From contig OY754464.1 in assembly GCA_963575645.1 (NCBI GenBank), positions 27,729,501-27,793,500 on the forward strand: a stretch of 64,000 bases of DNA. The letters are read 5' to 3'. The position numbers were made by a program, and so were the translations under genes. The DNA is from Xanthostigma xanthostigma. Lineage: Eukaryota > Arthropoda > Insecta > Raphidioptera > Raphidiidae. This document shows, piece by piece, positions 12,181 to 24,289 of the stretch (positions are counted from its first letter, which is position 1; each line of letters begins with the position of its first letter). The notes below the pieces were generated by a model. The model searched no databases. It was given only the letters and a program-made list of their open reading frames with translations, and was not told where the DNA came from.

Positions 12181-13595
12181 TACTAGAGGTCTGTTGACCC
12201 TCTTTAAAGCATTGCTGCCGATCTGATCGAAGCGATCATCGGTCGAGCTCGTTTTTCATCCCCGACGAAAATTATGTGACTTCTTTTAATGGCTCGACGA
12301 ACTCTCAGTTTCTGGATTTTAATGCGAGAACTGGTGAAAGTAACAATTGAATTTTTTGTTTATTTTTATTAGATACCTACTAATTATGTAGGTACCTATA
12401 TAAAATTTTGTAAGGGATTTTTGTCTGCAAATTAGTTGTACCTTGTTTTTTTTTTTATTTAATTTTTAGGAATTATTATGTAACTACGGTATCCGACGCC
12501 CAGGATAAGATTCTGATTTTGCACCCTAAAAAATTCTTTGCTTAAATATATTAAAATAAAATAATAATGATTTTGATTTCTTCTTTATAAAAAATACCCT
12601 TACTATACGGTTTTTGTGTTGGCAGGAAAACGTATAATAACTATTTATTAGCGCGCAGAATAGTGAAAAAATAATAATTTATATATATTAACTAAAACGA
12701 CTGAACCGATTTAAAAAAAATAATATGGGAACATTCCGTCAACATTTTGAACAAAATGAAATCGAAAGTTTTTAGAACGGTCAACACGTCGAAAAATTAT
12801 GACTGAACAAAATAAATAAAAATAAAAAAAAAACTATACATGACGAATTGATAACCTTTTTTAATTCGGTTAAAAATCGACTGTGACATATGAAGACTGA
12901 AGAATATTGAAGTCTTGTTATAAGGGTTTCATTTTTTTACCTTTTTAGTAAAATATCTTTCAGAGATATTTATTATAGGTACATATATATTTATATGTAC
13001 CTATATCGAATTGAAAATTTCTTTTTGCGAAGGTTTCTGACAAAAAAAAATCTTATTCAAATTTTTATTCGTTTGATGTAGTCGCTGCTGAGCGGGGTGC
13101 AGCCCCGTGAGGCAAGACATTACGGTGGAGCCAAGGGCTCCACTATTGTTGTTGCTGTCGAGCTGGGCAATACGGTGGATATATTCTAAAATCAACGACG
13201 ACGAATGTATTCAAATCGGTTACCATCTCGAGAAGTTTTGATTGAGCAAACAAAAAAATGCATCTCGAATTGATAACCTTTTTTTTTAAGTCGCTTGAAT
13301 AGTGAAACGTTTATTTGTTAGTCTTTCTTACACGCTTAAATGCCAGAACGGCTTTCATTTAAATTTTGAACATAGGAGGTATACCTCCTGAATCCAAAAT
13401 TAGGGTATATAATATTATATGCTGACCATAGATGTCGAAGCACTAATTTTTCTAAATAAAAAAAAAAAATATTATATGCTATCTATAATTCCATTACGCT
13501 GTCTTATCTGTTACCCACTAGTCTTTACCAGCAACTTCGCTCGCGTCAATCTCTCTTTTTGACAGGTAGTACTCTACGAGTCTACTTTATATTAT
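12181..13595. other. AT-rich spacer with repeat scraps
   Basis: The pair ACGAATTGATAACCTTTTTT (12843) and CGAATTGATAACCTTTTTTT (13265), each preceded by a similar GAGCAAA or GAACAAA stretch, shows a diverged tandem duplication with a spacing of about 420 bp. The short motif shared with 8600-8650 sits at 13115-13165. No gene is seen. Confidence 0.45.
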
Positions 13596-14246
13596 ATAGC
13601 GGTCCCGCCCGGTTTCACCCGGGTGCTAAAGAACGAATGGGGAAGAAAGGGACATGAGTACGCACATTCATCTTAGTTTACCGAGATGAATGTTGTGTCC
13701 AAACTTCATAATGATCGGAGTTACCGTTCAAAAGTTTTTATCGTTAAAAAGCAGTATTTATATACTTTTTTTAAGTAATAAAATTTCTTTCAATACATAT
13801 AATAAATATTTAATTTTAATTAGTATAATAAAATTTAAAAAAATTTAAATGTAAGCCTTAGAAGAAAGCAATGAAAATAAAAAAAATAAAAAAATATATT
13901 CGCCGACGTGGGGCTTGAACCCAAGACCCTGGCATTAAGAATCTTACACTCTACCGACTGAACTATCCGATCCGTAACCGTCACGCGCTAATATTGCAAT
14001 ATTTAGTTAAGATATTTCACCTGATAGTATTTGTCGGACGGACTAATTTTGAGGTACATCTTGCAACATTTTTCATTGATGTTCCGCTCCAATTGGTCAT
14101 AGCGTAATATTATATAGCCTATACTCCTATAGCCTTCCTCGATAAATGGGCTATCCAACAAATTTTTTTTTTCAATTCGAACCAGTAGTTTCTGAGATTA
14201 GCGCGTTCAAATAAACAAACTCTTCAGCTTTATATATTAGTATAGA
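13596..14246 (-). mobile_element. non-autonomous Helitron carrying a tRNA-like segment (copy A)
   Basis: Read on the minus strand it begins TCTATACTAATATATAAAGC and TGAAGAGTTTGTTTATTTGA. It ends in the GC-rich CACCCGGGTGAAACCGGGCG tail, where the usual CTAG has become CTAT. The middle contains a tRNA-like segment (13901-13973). It is homologous over its length to copies B (56107-56640) and C (61246-61842). It encodes no Rep/helicase, so it depended on another element. Confidence 0.8.
13901..13973 (-). pseudogene. tRNA-Lys(CTT)-like segment inside Helitron copy A
   Basis: On the minus strand an A-box-like TAGTTCAGTCGGTAGAG and the B-box GGGTTCAAGCCCC are spaced as in a tRNA. The loop position reads TTCTTAA, giving a CTT anticodon. 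The acceptor and anticodon stems are imperfect, so it is probably not a working tRNA. The resemblance to insect tRNA-Lys(CTT) is from knowledge of that gene; tRNAscan would settle it. Confidence 0.75.
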
Positions 14247-14597
14247 AAGATAGTACCTATAGATTAACGATCGCCGAATAAAAAGTACTTAGTACCGTAT
14301 TGCTTAAGTTTGGTATCTAAATAATAGTTTGAATCTATATAAAATTATATGTTATTACCTCAAAACTCGAAAATCGCTGAAACAATTTTCTTTTACTGTT
14401 TGAAGACCTACTGTTCGAACAGGATACAAGCATAAAACGGCTCGAAAACAATAGTCAATGATTCATATACTGCAGTATAACCGGCACAGTTTTTATACGT
14501 GGGTCGGGTATACTTTATGTTATTTTCTTGTTTCGCTGCTCCATTAAGCGAACTACTATAATGATGACTCATTCTCTATTATTTCTGAATCGCAGCT

Positions 14598-14962
14598 TCT
14601 ATATACGTTATACATATAAAACAAAGTTCCTCCGGCGCATCTGTCTGTCTGAACGCGATAAACTCAAAAACTACCGAACGGATTTTCATACGATTTTCAC
14701 TAATAGAAAGAGCGATAAACGAGGAAGGTTTCTGTATATAATTTGTAAATATTTTGTACAAAATGGCTGAACTAAGACGGTGTTTTGTCAAAAAAAAAAA
14801 AAAAAAAAACTATTTTCATACGCTTGCCTGCCTAACGTTTGCCAAATCTTTAGAGATACGTAAAAGCAATGTACTTTGATAGTTCTGCTGTGTAGATGGG
14901 AAGGTTTATATAACATTTCAAGAACAATTTTGCACCCGGGTGAAACCGGGACGGGTCTCTAG
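14598..14962 (+). mobile_element. non-autonomous Helitron of a second family
   Basis: It starts TCTATATACGTTATACATAT and AAAACAAAGTTCC, contains CTGAACGCGATAAACTCAAA, and ends with CACCCGGGTGAAACCGGGAC...CTAG|T. A related 5' end lies reversed near 30690-30810. The frames on both strands inside it are not genes. Confidence 0.65.
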
Positions 14963-15530
14963 TATTATATATTATTACTCTTCGATAAACGAGGGATGAG
15001 TAGTAATCGAAAATAACGTTTTGCATCCGGACGAAACCGAACAGAGCGGCTATATAGTTTGATAAATTTTGCCCCTTTTCAACTAACGTTATTTATATAT
15101 GATAGATTATTTCTGATTTATTTTATATTATTTACTCACCGTTTTTGTAACGCTGTACGTGTGTGACCGCAGTGGATATATTGAAACCGTAACCAACCGT
15201 CACTGAATCAATACAAAATATGTGTTTGAGAAATCCATGATTTATAATAATATAAATATTGCAATAAATATTTGACAGATTTTGAAAAATTCAACGGAGT
15301 AACGATACTTGGAAAAGCGTCTTCGAAATAAAAGAAATAATTATAACTCGACTTTATTCAGTAGAACTCGTGTATTTTTAACCTGTCGGAACTAATCGAT
15401 TTATGTATTTTCAACTACTCCTTCATCCTTACTTCGTGACACAGACCAATCAGAAAAAATCCTTTATTAATTTGAGGTTAAGCGTTGCTTTCCAACCGCT
15501 GAGCAGCGTAGGAAGAGATACTTTGCGTGA
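14963..15530. other. AT-rich spacer
   Basis: A possible degraded Helitron tail, TTGCATCCGGACGAAACCGA, lies near 15023-15050. Nothing else was recognised. Confidence 0.4.
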
Positions 15531-15538
15531 GAAGTAGG

Positions 15539-15981
15539 CAGTGCCGGATTAACCTATAAAAAAAGTACCTTTGACCGTGTCAATTTTCTTTGTCATGTTC
15601 ACAAAAGTTTGATCTACTGATTGTCTGTAGAAATGTAGAAGTTAAAAATACATAAATAGATTATTTTTGAAAATGAAAACGAACTAAAAATTTTTTTTGC
15701 ATCACCTGTATAAAAATTCCTAGGACCGATTTTATACGCAGTCAAATATTCAATGAGAGCATCGATTGTAAAATTGATTTTTTTCCCTAAAAATTCTATG
15801 CTTTAACTTTTTTGCATCAATTTTAAAACTTATTATATCCACAATTTGAAAAACAGTTTTTTTATAATAACACGACAGAGACAGATAATATTATATATTT
15901 TTTTAAACTGCTATTAGAGATAGAGGCGCACAGGCAAGAATAAAGAAATGCTTAGGGCATCAAGGAGTCAATCCGGCACTG
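15539..15981. mobile_element. hAT-type MITE with perfect 8-bp duplication
   Basis: The termini CAGTGCCGGATTAACC and its near complement TCAATCCGGCACTG are flanked by GAAGTAGG on both sides (15531-15538 and 15982-15989). A related, more degraded copy sits at 44498-44942. It is non-coding. The 8-bp duplication and CAGTG terminus fit the hAT superfamily. Confidence 0.9.
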
Positions 15982-16209
15982 GAAGTAGGGACTAAAAACT
16001 TGAAAATACGTGATTAAAATCAGTTATAAATAATTCCTTTTGAAAATATATGACTTAAAAATACAAGAGTCCGACTTGTAGAGAAACAATTCTGAACTCT
16101 CTTTTTTAACCGCCGAACGGTTACCCAATTCATTATACGCACTTGTCAAGATTATCGTGGTTTTGATTTCTTGTTATTTTTAATAATAAGATAGGTACTT
16201 TCACCATTT

Positions 16210-16600
16210 GTCAAATTAAAAAAAAATAGCTTCCCAACGATCTCGCCTCGAAAATACATCTATTCGTAATTGACGGTCGGTTACGGCTGCGGTGTGACCA
16301 CCGTGCAAGTCGTTTAAATTGACCATCTGTTCCTTCCGATGGTCTTGCGGTCGGTGCATCGGACGCCATGACCGACGGGGTGCGTCCCGAGGCGTCTCTG
16401 GTGTCGGTTTCTCGCGTCCGGCGAAGACGACGCCATCCCCGAACGGCGTCCGGTCCGGCGACGTCCGTTTGCGCCAACAGATGTTCCGCGATGTTCGGCT
16501 GTTTTGCATTGCGCGCGGCCGTCTCTTACTTCTCTCCGCACGTAGAACGTTCGCTGACGTGATGTGTTTTTGTTTCGAACAGATGTGATCTGCAATCAAA
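16210..16600. promoter_or_regulatory. CpG-rich island, possible promoter or first exon
   Basis: There is high CpG density across about 390 bp. Overlapping frames of 64-127 codons are open on both strands, but they are arginine-rich and disagree with one another, as expected of GC-rich non-coding DNA. No splice donor could be tied to a frame with confidence. Confidence 0.3.
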
Positions 16601-16931
16601 ATAAATGATTTATTGACTGAACGTTTTGTAATGTTTTCAGTTTTGTTGTCATTGTTATTTCACAATATTTCTACTTTACACTGTTTTGAATTAATTATTG
16701 TTTTACAATTACATCCATCGATTCCCAAACTGTTACGAAAGGCCTTTAATATAATTTCAAATGTGTTATTAAATCAGTTTACGTTGTACAGAACGATAAC
16801 AAAACCTGTACAATCACTCGTTTGTCAGTTCGTATGTCTGTCACAGTCGAAGTTCTCTGAAATTAATGAAATTAACAATTAGCTGAACTTTATTAGACAT
16901 AAAGTTTACTAAACCACATCCATTCTGATAG
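16601..16931. other. spacer next to LINE 3' end
   Basis: The 89-codon plus frame at 16613-16882 has no recognisable domain. No other feature was found. Confidence 0.4.
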
Positions 16932-17620
16932 ATTAGATTAGATTAGATATTTTATTCATCATAACGTCAAACATAGTTTGAATATGACAAGTCAGTATAC
17001 ATACAAAAGTACAAGATTTAAAGCAGTACAAGATTTAAAGCAGAATAGAAATAAAAACGTACCATAAATACAACTTATGAGTTATAAAAATCGTCTAGGG
17101 AATAAAAACATTGCTCAATTAAAAATTTTTTTAAAATACGCTTGAAGCTGTTAAAGTCGTTGATGCGCCGGATTGATTCAGGTAATTTATTATAAATAGC
17201 ACTGCCAGCACACACAGGACTTTTTTTATAAAAACTGAGCCGGTAATTGCCTATATAAACATTTTTGTTTTGACGCGTATTATAATCATGTACTTCATTA
17301 TTATGAACAAAGGAAGTAATATTCTGTTTCACATATTTAGCCATTTCCAAAATATAGATGCAAGGAAATGTAAGAATTTTGAATTTAATAAAGTAGGGAC
17401 AACAGGATACCCTATAACCAAGTTTTAAAATTTGTCTCAGTATACGCTTCTGAAGAATAAAAATTCTTTTCCATTGAAAATTATTTCCCCAAATAACGAC
17501 ATTAAAGCTTAGAGCTGAATAAACGAAACTGTAGTATACATTGAGCAGAGCTTTGATATTAAATGTTGAGCTAAGAGATCTGATGGAATAAAAGTGAAAA
17601 CAAAGTTTACTGTACTAAGA
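16932..17620 (-). mobile_element. 5'-truncated non-LTR retrotransposon (LINE)
   Basis: This minus-strand copy holds the last part of a reverse transcriptase ORF and a short 3' UTR that ends in a TCTAA microsatellite (three and a half units at 16934-16955). 3'-terminal microsatellites are usual for several LINE clades such as CR1/L2. The copy stops about 540 nt upstream of the stop codon, consistent with 5' truncation during target-primed insertion. No target duplication was identified. Confidence 0.8.
17075..17614 (-). pseudogene. C-terminal part of a LINE reverse transcriptase
   Basis: A single frame is open for about 179 codons to a stop at 17075. It has hallmarks of the region after the RT palm in jockey/CR1-type elements: FYSIRSLSS, NIKALLNVYYSFVYSALS, NVVIWG, ILQKRILRQI and FKILTFPCIYILEMAKYVKQ. 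The tail is DYNTRQNK, YNKLPESIRR and CFYSLDDF. The catalytic YADD region lies upstream and is absent. A stop codon marks the 5' edge of similarity. It encodes no working enzyme, but the frame has no internal stop, so the insertion may be fairly young. Confidence 0.85.
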
Positions 17621-18356
17621 TGTAGATTATATTATATTATATGTATGTTAATAATATTGTGTTAAAAAAATATAACAGTTTCTCCATTTGGAACAATCAA
17701 TTTATACCAATAGAAGTTATACTTCAGTCGTGTGAGCCGCGACGAATGTCTTTTTTTCAAATTTTCGAGTTTGAAAACTCACCACAAAAACTGTTCTCCT
17801 TCTATTTCCAAAACTAGTATAGTTAAAACTTAAAAAAAAAATAAAAACAAAACAATATCTGTAGTTTTCTGATACCTAATTGTGTTTCCGTCATTTTTAT
17901 AAATTAAAGCATAATGCAAACTTCCATAATCCGCCGGTTCTATGTCTGCCATATTCTGTAGTCCGTCGCTTACGCCCAAAAGTTATACACCGTACCATTT
18001 GGTTCGCTCTGTCTACTCCATGTATGTTCGACTAAACAATTTTTTACACTCATATCTTGTTAGCTTGTTGAAAACGCCAATTTTATAAAGAGGCTGACAT
18101 TTCCGCCACTTTACAATATGGCTAAATGTGGCTAGCCGCATTACAAAACGCGTTGTGATGACAATCCGGCTGGATGTTTGTTAGCTTTTTTACAAAACAT
18201 CTTTTCGTTAAACGGCTAATCGCTTCGTAAAGCGGCTAAATTTACAATTTGGCTGCGACATTTAGGTATACACTGTGTTTCGTCACTTCCACTAATTTGA
18301 TACCAGCTTGATTTAACGAGACTGTATTTAGTTAATTGTTAAGATTTATATAAATT
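17621..18356. other. spacer with a GGCTAA-type micro-repeat patch
   Basis: Between 18090 and 18260 the motif GGCTAAATGTGGCTAGCCGC and variants (TAAAGCGGCTAAATTTACAA) recur with TTTAC/GTAAA complements. This looks like part of a short repeat family. No coding signal is present. Confidence 0.4.
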
Positions 18357-18575
18357 CTAGCTGCTCCCCGCGGCTCTGCCCTCGATTGAGATAAAACAAA
18401 ATGTTTGTCCAGTCCGCAGAATTTACGAAAAGAATTTTTTTATTTTTTTTTAGCCTAAGCTACTTCTTATAACATTAGCTATTCGCCAGTGAAAGTTCCG
18501 TCAAAATCGGTCTAGTCGTTTCGGAGATTAGCCGGAACAAACAGACAGAAACTTTAAAAATTGTACTAATAAAGA
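18357..18575 (-). mobile_element. short Helitron-like element
   Basis: On the minus strand it begins TCTTTATTAGTACAATTTTT. It contains GTTTGTTCCGGCTAATCTCC and AGACCGATTTTGACGGAACT, and ends GCCGCGGGGAGCAGCTAG. CTAG termini and the GC-rich end suggest a Helitron. The AT insertion context is met only at the 5' side. Confidence 0.5.
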
Positions 18576-19875
18576 TTATTATTATTATTATAAGTACCTA
18601 CCGTTATATTAATTTAGTAAAAAGCTGTTATTTTGACATTACAAACAGACACTTCAATTTTATTTATCTTATTAAGCATGAAAGCGTCGATTAATGTAAA
18701 ACAAAATTGACAATGCTTACAGAAAATCAATTATTATTATACGTGAAAGGACAAAAACTTGCAAGTGCGTCAGATAAGTAGACGAGTTAAGTGGATCGAT
18801 TTTTTAAAAGAAAGTTTCCGGAACTGGATACCGCGAACCGGAAGTAGAGCATTGAAAATAAAAGAAAACGACGTTAAGAGATGACCGCGTTTTAAAGCGT
18901 ATGTGTGGCTCAAAAACAAAATGAGGCAAGACGAGTCGAGATTAAATTGTTCAGATCGGGCTTAGATAAGAAACGACCTTGGATAAATCCCGACAAAATT
19001 TTTAACTATCGGAATATTCTTGGAATGGGTATATATGAAATCAGATTACGTTAAAAAAAACTTGTTACTATTATTTTTGACTATAAAAAATAAAGCGAGT
19101 AGATACTAGTGAAAGTATCATTTGAATATTTAATTTATTATACCTATTAATAATAATCAATCAAAAATACGAATCTGTACTAAGCCCAGATAAACGTATC
19201 AGTTGGTGGAACGAAACAATGGTTTCGTGGTAGATTGTAGATTTACTAAGTTTCACAAATCATTTTACTCATGTGCTAGAGAGAGATAACAATTAAACCG
19301 ACCCAAGCTGACAGACAATTCCTAAGAAAACTTTCATATATTATTTTTAATTGAATCGTATGTTCCAAAATGGGGGATGATTGCGGTACTTTGTTAAATC
19401 TAGAGACTTTCGTAGTTTTGAGATTCCCCGAATGCTGTTACATTCGTAATTAAAATCAAAATTTACTGCTGACATCTGCAGTTCGAACTTGAAATTATTT
19501 GAATATAGAACGACCAAAAAATACGTGATGTAAAATCTCATCCGTAACGCGTGACTTGCTAAGGCCAGCCCTGCATAGTTGTTTTTTTTTTATACAAAGA
19601 ACCTAATTGTTTCGAAGTCCCTGCGCTAATTTAGAAACAGTGAGACCACGAATTATAGTTCATTTGCTAATCACTTATTATATGATTTATATTAAACCAC
19701 CAATAAAACTTGATTTACGACCTCTTGATGATCAATCGTTAAATTCTCTTCAATCATTAAATTCTTATTATCCGAGAGAAAATTAACTATAAAAGACGAC
19801 ATTTGTTTGGTTTGGCTAGATATCAAGGGTTTCTAAAATCGAATAATTTTTCAGATCAGTTCTGTCAATTTAATT
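18576..19875. other. AT-rich spacer
   Basis: No gene is supported. The 64-codon minus frame at 19347-19541 has no domain. The stretch ACAGACACTTCAATTTTATT at 18648 also occurs at 46598, a short dispersed repeat. Confidence 0.45.
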
Positions 19876-20981
19876 CAGGGGTCGGCAAACAGTGGATCGC
19901 GATCGCAGGTGGCTCTCAGATATTTGCTTAATAGCGAAAAGGGAACTTGCCTTGCCCTCAGTTGAAGATTTGAGAGGATGGCACAATTTTATAAGCTACG
20001 TTTTAAATATCAAGGTTAGAGTACGAGAACTCGATGTCGAAAATATTCATTGGAAATACACAATTATTATTTTATATAACATATGACAGTATGTTATAAT
20101 TAGCCGTTTTAAGTGCGGAAAATTTATTTTTGTAAATTATTTTTTCCGCAGCGAAAAGGGGAAGGCATTTGGGGGGAGTTCATTAAAAAAACAATTATGG
20201 GGTCGTGTATACAAAGTGAGATAGTAGATATTAATACAGTAATTCTACACCTGTTGCTATGACGTGTATATGTGATTTCTGATTGGTTAGATTAAAAAAA
20301 TAACAGTGAAAGACGAAAAGTAGTTCCATTTTTTACGTATTTTATGAGGAATTTGTGAATAATCCGCATTTTTTTGAACTTCAAAATTTTGCATTTTCTA
20401 AGATTTAAAAAAAAGTCAAAATTTGGGCACATCGAGTTATCGTACTGGACCCAAATATCAAACACAATGTGGAGAATGCAAAGAAAATGTAACTGGGGGG
20501 GGGGGGGGTGCGTCAAGCGACAAATCGTCTTTGCCATTGGCGTAATTTTACGAATAGGTACGTCTCTGGCTGAGGATTGTAGTTAGGAGGCATAGAGAAT
20601 TAAAATGCAAGTGGCTTTCTGCCCTTCTTAAAATTGTCTTAAAATAATTTAATAGGTTACGACCTTTGGCGCTTTTTCAGAAATATTGAATGTTATGCTT
20701 GGACGTTGTATATGCTTTATTTTTTGTAAAAATTTTTATTTTAAGATAAGTAAATAAAAAAAATTCTCATCCCAATTAAAATTTCATTAAATATTTAAAA
20801 TACATGATATTATTAACCGAACTTCAAATATAAATTTTTATTATGTCAATTTTTTTATTCCAAAAACTTTCACGTATAAAAAAATATAAATCAATCAACC
20901 ATATTTTTCAGTGTGTGGCTTTCAAAAATTTTAATCGGTAGGTATATTTGACTTTTTGTCTGAAAAGTTTGCCGGCCTCTG
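19876..20981. mobile_element. probable hAT-related element with CAGGGGTCGGCAAAC ends
   Basis: The left end CAGGGGTCGGCAAAC matches the complement of the right end GTTTGCCGGCCTCTG. No clean 8-bp duplication is present, so the ends may belong to an old copy. A G-homopolymer interrupts it near 20499-20508. No transposase frame remains. Confidence 0.55.
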
Positions 20982-21780
20982 GTTTGTCTGATCTAAACGC
21001 TATATGATTCACAGGTTGCAATTAGCTACAGTGGGGGGATGCCCGTGTGCCCCCTCCTCCAAAAAATAAAATTTAATACAGTATGTATAGCCAATCCGTT
21101 TTTTTCTACCTTTTCTCAAAAAATCACTTGTTCTTTCTACTACGATGAATTATCTAATATTATTATTGAAGTAAAACTTCTATAGTGAGACGATAAAACT
21201 AAAAAGCGATGTGATGGAAATAGATATTTTTTATATCTTTTATTAAAAAAAATTAAAGAAAACTTTTTACGTGAGCGAATACAAATTTTTTTCTGAGATG
21301 TCAATTTAGGGTAAAATATTTATTTTTTTGGTTCTGACAATAGCAAGCTTTATAATAATAATTGTGCTAAATTTCAACTTAATACCTTAATTTAATCCAT
21401 AGAAATTGACTTTGACATACGGACGGACAAACGAGTGATCCCATAATGGGTCGTTTATTTTCGCTATTTTTGAACCTCTACTCGTTTTACGTATAATTAT
21501 AATTTTGTGCCGAAGAGGAGCTAAATTTGAGTTCTATAGGAGAGCGTAATATACCTACTAAATTACTGTTGTGTTTTCAATTTCTGGTGATAATGTAACC
21601 CAACACTATGTCACTACCTAACTACCACTCGCTTACATAATAGTTATTGGTCCTCCTGTCAGAAACGTTACGGAATATTGGAACGTTCCTTAAGGATTCC
21701 ATTATTTAACCTTTTGAGATAAGGAACCCTAAAAACTAATTAAGAATGATAGTAAATATTGATTAGTTATACTCACGAGT
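20982..21780. other. AT-rich spacer
   Basis: A hAT-like end, CAGTGGGGGGATGC, lies near 21028. Otherwise nothing was recognised. Confidence 0.4.
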
Positions 21781-22150
21781 CGATGCAGCACAGCGTCCTT
21801 TTACTTCTTTGGCGCCGATGCCTTTTACCCGCGTTTTGTTTTATCTCTTCATCCGACCGCCGCCGACGTCGTCGTCGTCGCAAACCGGCGAACGCATCTA
21901 CGCGACGGCTGGAGGCGTCGTTTCCTCGTCAGTAGCAGAAAAACGCGATCGAGACGCCACGAAGCCATTGGCAGCACGTCAAATTCGCCGCGACGCACCG
22001 CGTCGTTCTTGCGTGACGTCATTAAACTTTTTGTTTAATAATTGAAACCACTGCTATACCGCGACAGTCAGTTGTTGCGTGAACGCGCGAACGACAACGA
22101 CTGAGGTGCCGCGCGATGCGGTACACAGGCGGAGCGCGTAGAGCTGCGCC
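21781..22150. promoter_or_regulatory. CpG-rich island with a CRE-like TGACGTCA
   Basis: There is a dense CpG stretch with a (GTC)n run. The palindrome TGACGTCA, a consensus CREB/ATF site, lies at 22014-22021. A plus frame (21809-22045) is open but low in complexity. It is a candidate promoter or 5' UTR for an unidentified gene. Confidence 0.35.
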
Positions 22151-22505
22151 CCCTACTTGCCTCTACCTCTTGTTTCATGTACTTATACGCTACATACCTT
22201 ATTTGTACTTTGATTATTACTACCTGTTACATCGGTGACAATATTTTGTACGCATAACAAATGGATAACAGGCGCAAAAAGAACGTTGAAGTTTGACTCG
22301 TGTCTTTTGAAGTTGCTCGTTATACTATAGAAATTAAATTTAGATAAGTACAGGTATTGTAAATTATAGACGCTCGACTACATAAGTCAAAAGCGTCTTA
22401 AATTTAATTTTTTCGTTGTTTGTTGGTTTGTTTATTTAAGGCCATCAATATATAAGGTTATTTGGGCACCATATTATCACCAATTCATGGTTGCAATGTA
22501 TTATT

Positions 22506-23155
22506 ACCATTCCAACCCAATGTACTAGTTTAGGTCAAAAATCACTTTTCAAAAATTTTACAATATCTTTCCGTTTTGAGGTCCCCCGAATTCAAAAAAC
22601 ATATTTTTGGAAAAACTCTGTGCGTCTGTTAGTCTGTTTGTCTGTGAACACGATACAGGTCAAACGAATGAGCGGATTGAAACCAAATTTTGGGAGGATG
22701 TTTGGTATGCAAATACGAAGAGCCCTATTGTTTTTGGGGAAAATCGGCGCATGCGCAGAAGAGATATATGCTATAACGGTATTTTTTATATAATAATGGT
22801 ATACTTTTTATGACGGATTATTATTCTATTTATTTTTTCAAGAAAGTTTTGTTTAAAAATTTTTTTTCTAAACTTTACAGTTTCGGAAATATTTTGAAAA
22901 TAAAAAAATTCAACCCCTCTTTTGTTTTATATATCTGTCAGAAATAAAATACCTAGGCATGCTTTGATTAATTTTTACATTACGTGAACATATTGTGTAA
23001 GGTAACCATGGCAACGTATAGCAAATACCATATTGAATACTAGCCATTACCCGCGTCACCTCACGCGATATCAAAAAAATAATTTTCTTTATTATAATCA
23101 AATGTCAACATTTTTGAAGTTGGAATGGTTCCGTCGTCCAATTGGCTGGAATTTT
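22506..23155 (+). repeat. ATTCCAACC-type dispersed repeat, long copy
   Basis: It starts ACCATTCCAACCCAATG and ends GTTGGAATGGTTCCGTCGTC then AATTGGCTGGAATTTT. It contains a region with GGGGAAAATCGGCGCATGCG and CAGAAGAGATATATGCTATA. It aligns almost end to end with 45830-46495, and in part with 1-110 and 4735-5225. The loosely complementary ends (ATTCCARCC) suggest a DNA element. The plus frames are fragments without domains. Confidence 0.7.
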
Positions 23156-23440
23156 TTTTACGTGAGGCAAATTTGGCGATTTTTTGACCCCCCTCCTCCC
23201 ACCTTGGTGAGATGCCGTGAGAATTTGCTCGACCCCACCCCCCTCTAATCTCACGTGAGATTTTTCAAAATACGTATTTTTGTTTGCAATGTATTATTTT
23301 TTATCTGTACTAAAGGGGCGTTCACAAATTACGTGAGACAAATTTGGCGATTTTTCGCCCCCCCTCCCACCTTGGTGAGATGCCGTGAGAATTTGCTCGC
23401 CCCCCACCCCTCATCTCACATGAGATTTTTCAAATTGTGT
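23156..23440 (+). repeat. two tandem copies of a CAAATTTGGCG module
   Basis: Each copy runs from ACGTGAGRCAAATTTGGCG through CACCTTGGTGAGATGCCGTG and AGAATTTGCTCG to CTCA(C/T)RTGAGATTTTTCAAA. The starts are about 170 bp apart (23159 and 23330). The second is preceded by GGCGTTCACAAATTACGTGA. It is a tandem repeat of unknown class. Confidence 0.65.
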
Positions 23441-23838
23441 GTTTTTATTAACCCAGTTTTCTCGCAATTTTACACTGTTTCTTGCGGCAAAAAATACGTG
23501 ATATTTGATAAATCCGGACCGCTAGTGATTTATAATTTTACGCCGTTGTTTAAAATAGAACCGAAGTAAAGGTTTTTTTGCAATGATCGACAGCTTCGAC
23601 ACAAAGCTTTTCTTCTACCCTCTCGCTCCTCGTATGTTACGATGCCGACGAATGATGAGTCACCGCGTGCGTCTGGGCTGATGCGAAAGCACGCGCCTCT
23701 ACTCCTGTGCGTTGACCTTCAGTCAAAGTTTGTGCTGTAATAGTTTTTTTTTTTATATAAATAGTTTTTTTTTACATTTTTATTTTCGCAATGATACAAT
23801 AGGTTGATCCAGTTTATGATAATTAATCTATTGTACTA
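23441..23838. other. spacer
   Basis: No supported feature. A slightly CpG-enriched patch lies at 23620-23720. Confidence 0.4.
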
Positions 23839-24256
23839 CTAGCGGTTCGGCCCGGTTTCACCCGGGTGCGATAGATATAATTCTGCAAAATGTATTTCGT
23901 TTGCGGCCCGGCGTCTGAACTAATAGCTTTGAGCAAATTCTACCAGATTTGCAGCTGAACTAATAGCTTTGAGCAAATTCTACCAGATTTGCAGCTGAAC
24001 TAATAGCTTTGAGCAAATTCTATCAGATGTCGCTATACATATTACTAAGCCACGATATAGATATACTTTATATATAAGGATAGTCCTTCTCTCTCTCTCC
24101 CTGTTTCTTGCCATAAAAAAAATTAAAAACGATCCTATGGGGTAAGTTGGACCAAGCGAGACACATTTACAAAATTTCATTAAAATCGGTTCAGTGGCTT
24201 CGGGGATTAGCGCGGACGAACATCGTGTCACGAGATTTTTTTTTTATAGGTATAGA
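23839..24256 (-). mobile_element. non-autonomous Helitron with an internal 40-bp tandem repeat
   Basis: The minus strand begins A|TCTATACCTATA and contains ACTGAACCGATTTTAATGAA. It ends CACCCGGGTGAAACCGGGCC...GCTAG|T. The 40-bp unit CTGAACTAATAGCTTTGAGC + AAATTCTACCAGATTTGCAG occurs nearly three times (23915-24029). Confidence 0.65.
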
Positions 24257-24289
24257 TAATATTCCATTGAAAACTTCCCAAGTCGATAT

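Noticed and set aside
16216..16599. 127-codon minus frame in a CpG island
   Set aside because: Several overlapping frames are open on both strands there, the residues are Arg/Ser-rich noise, and no splice sites fit.
22491..22793. 100-codon plus frame inside a dispersed repeat
   Set aside because: The frame is not kept in the second long copy (45852-46187 has shifts), so it is not under coding constraint.
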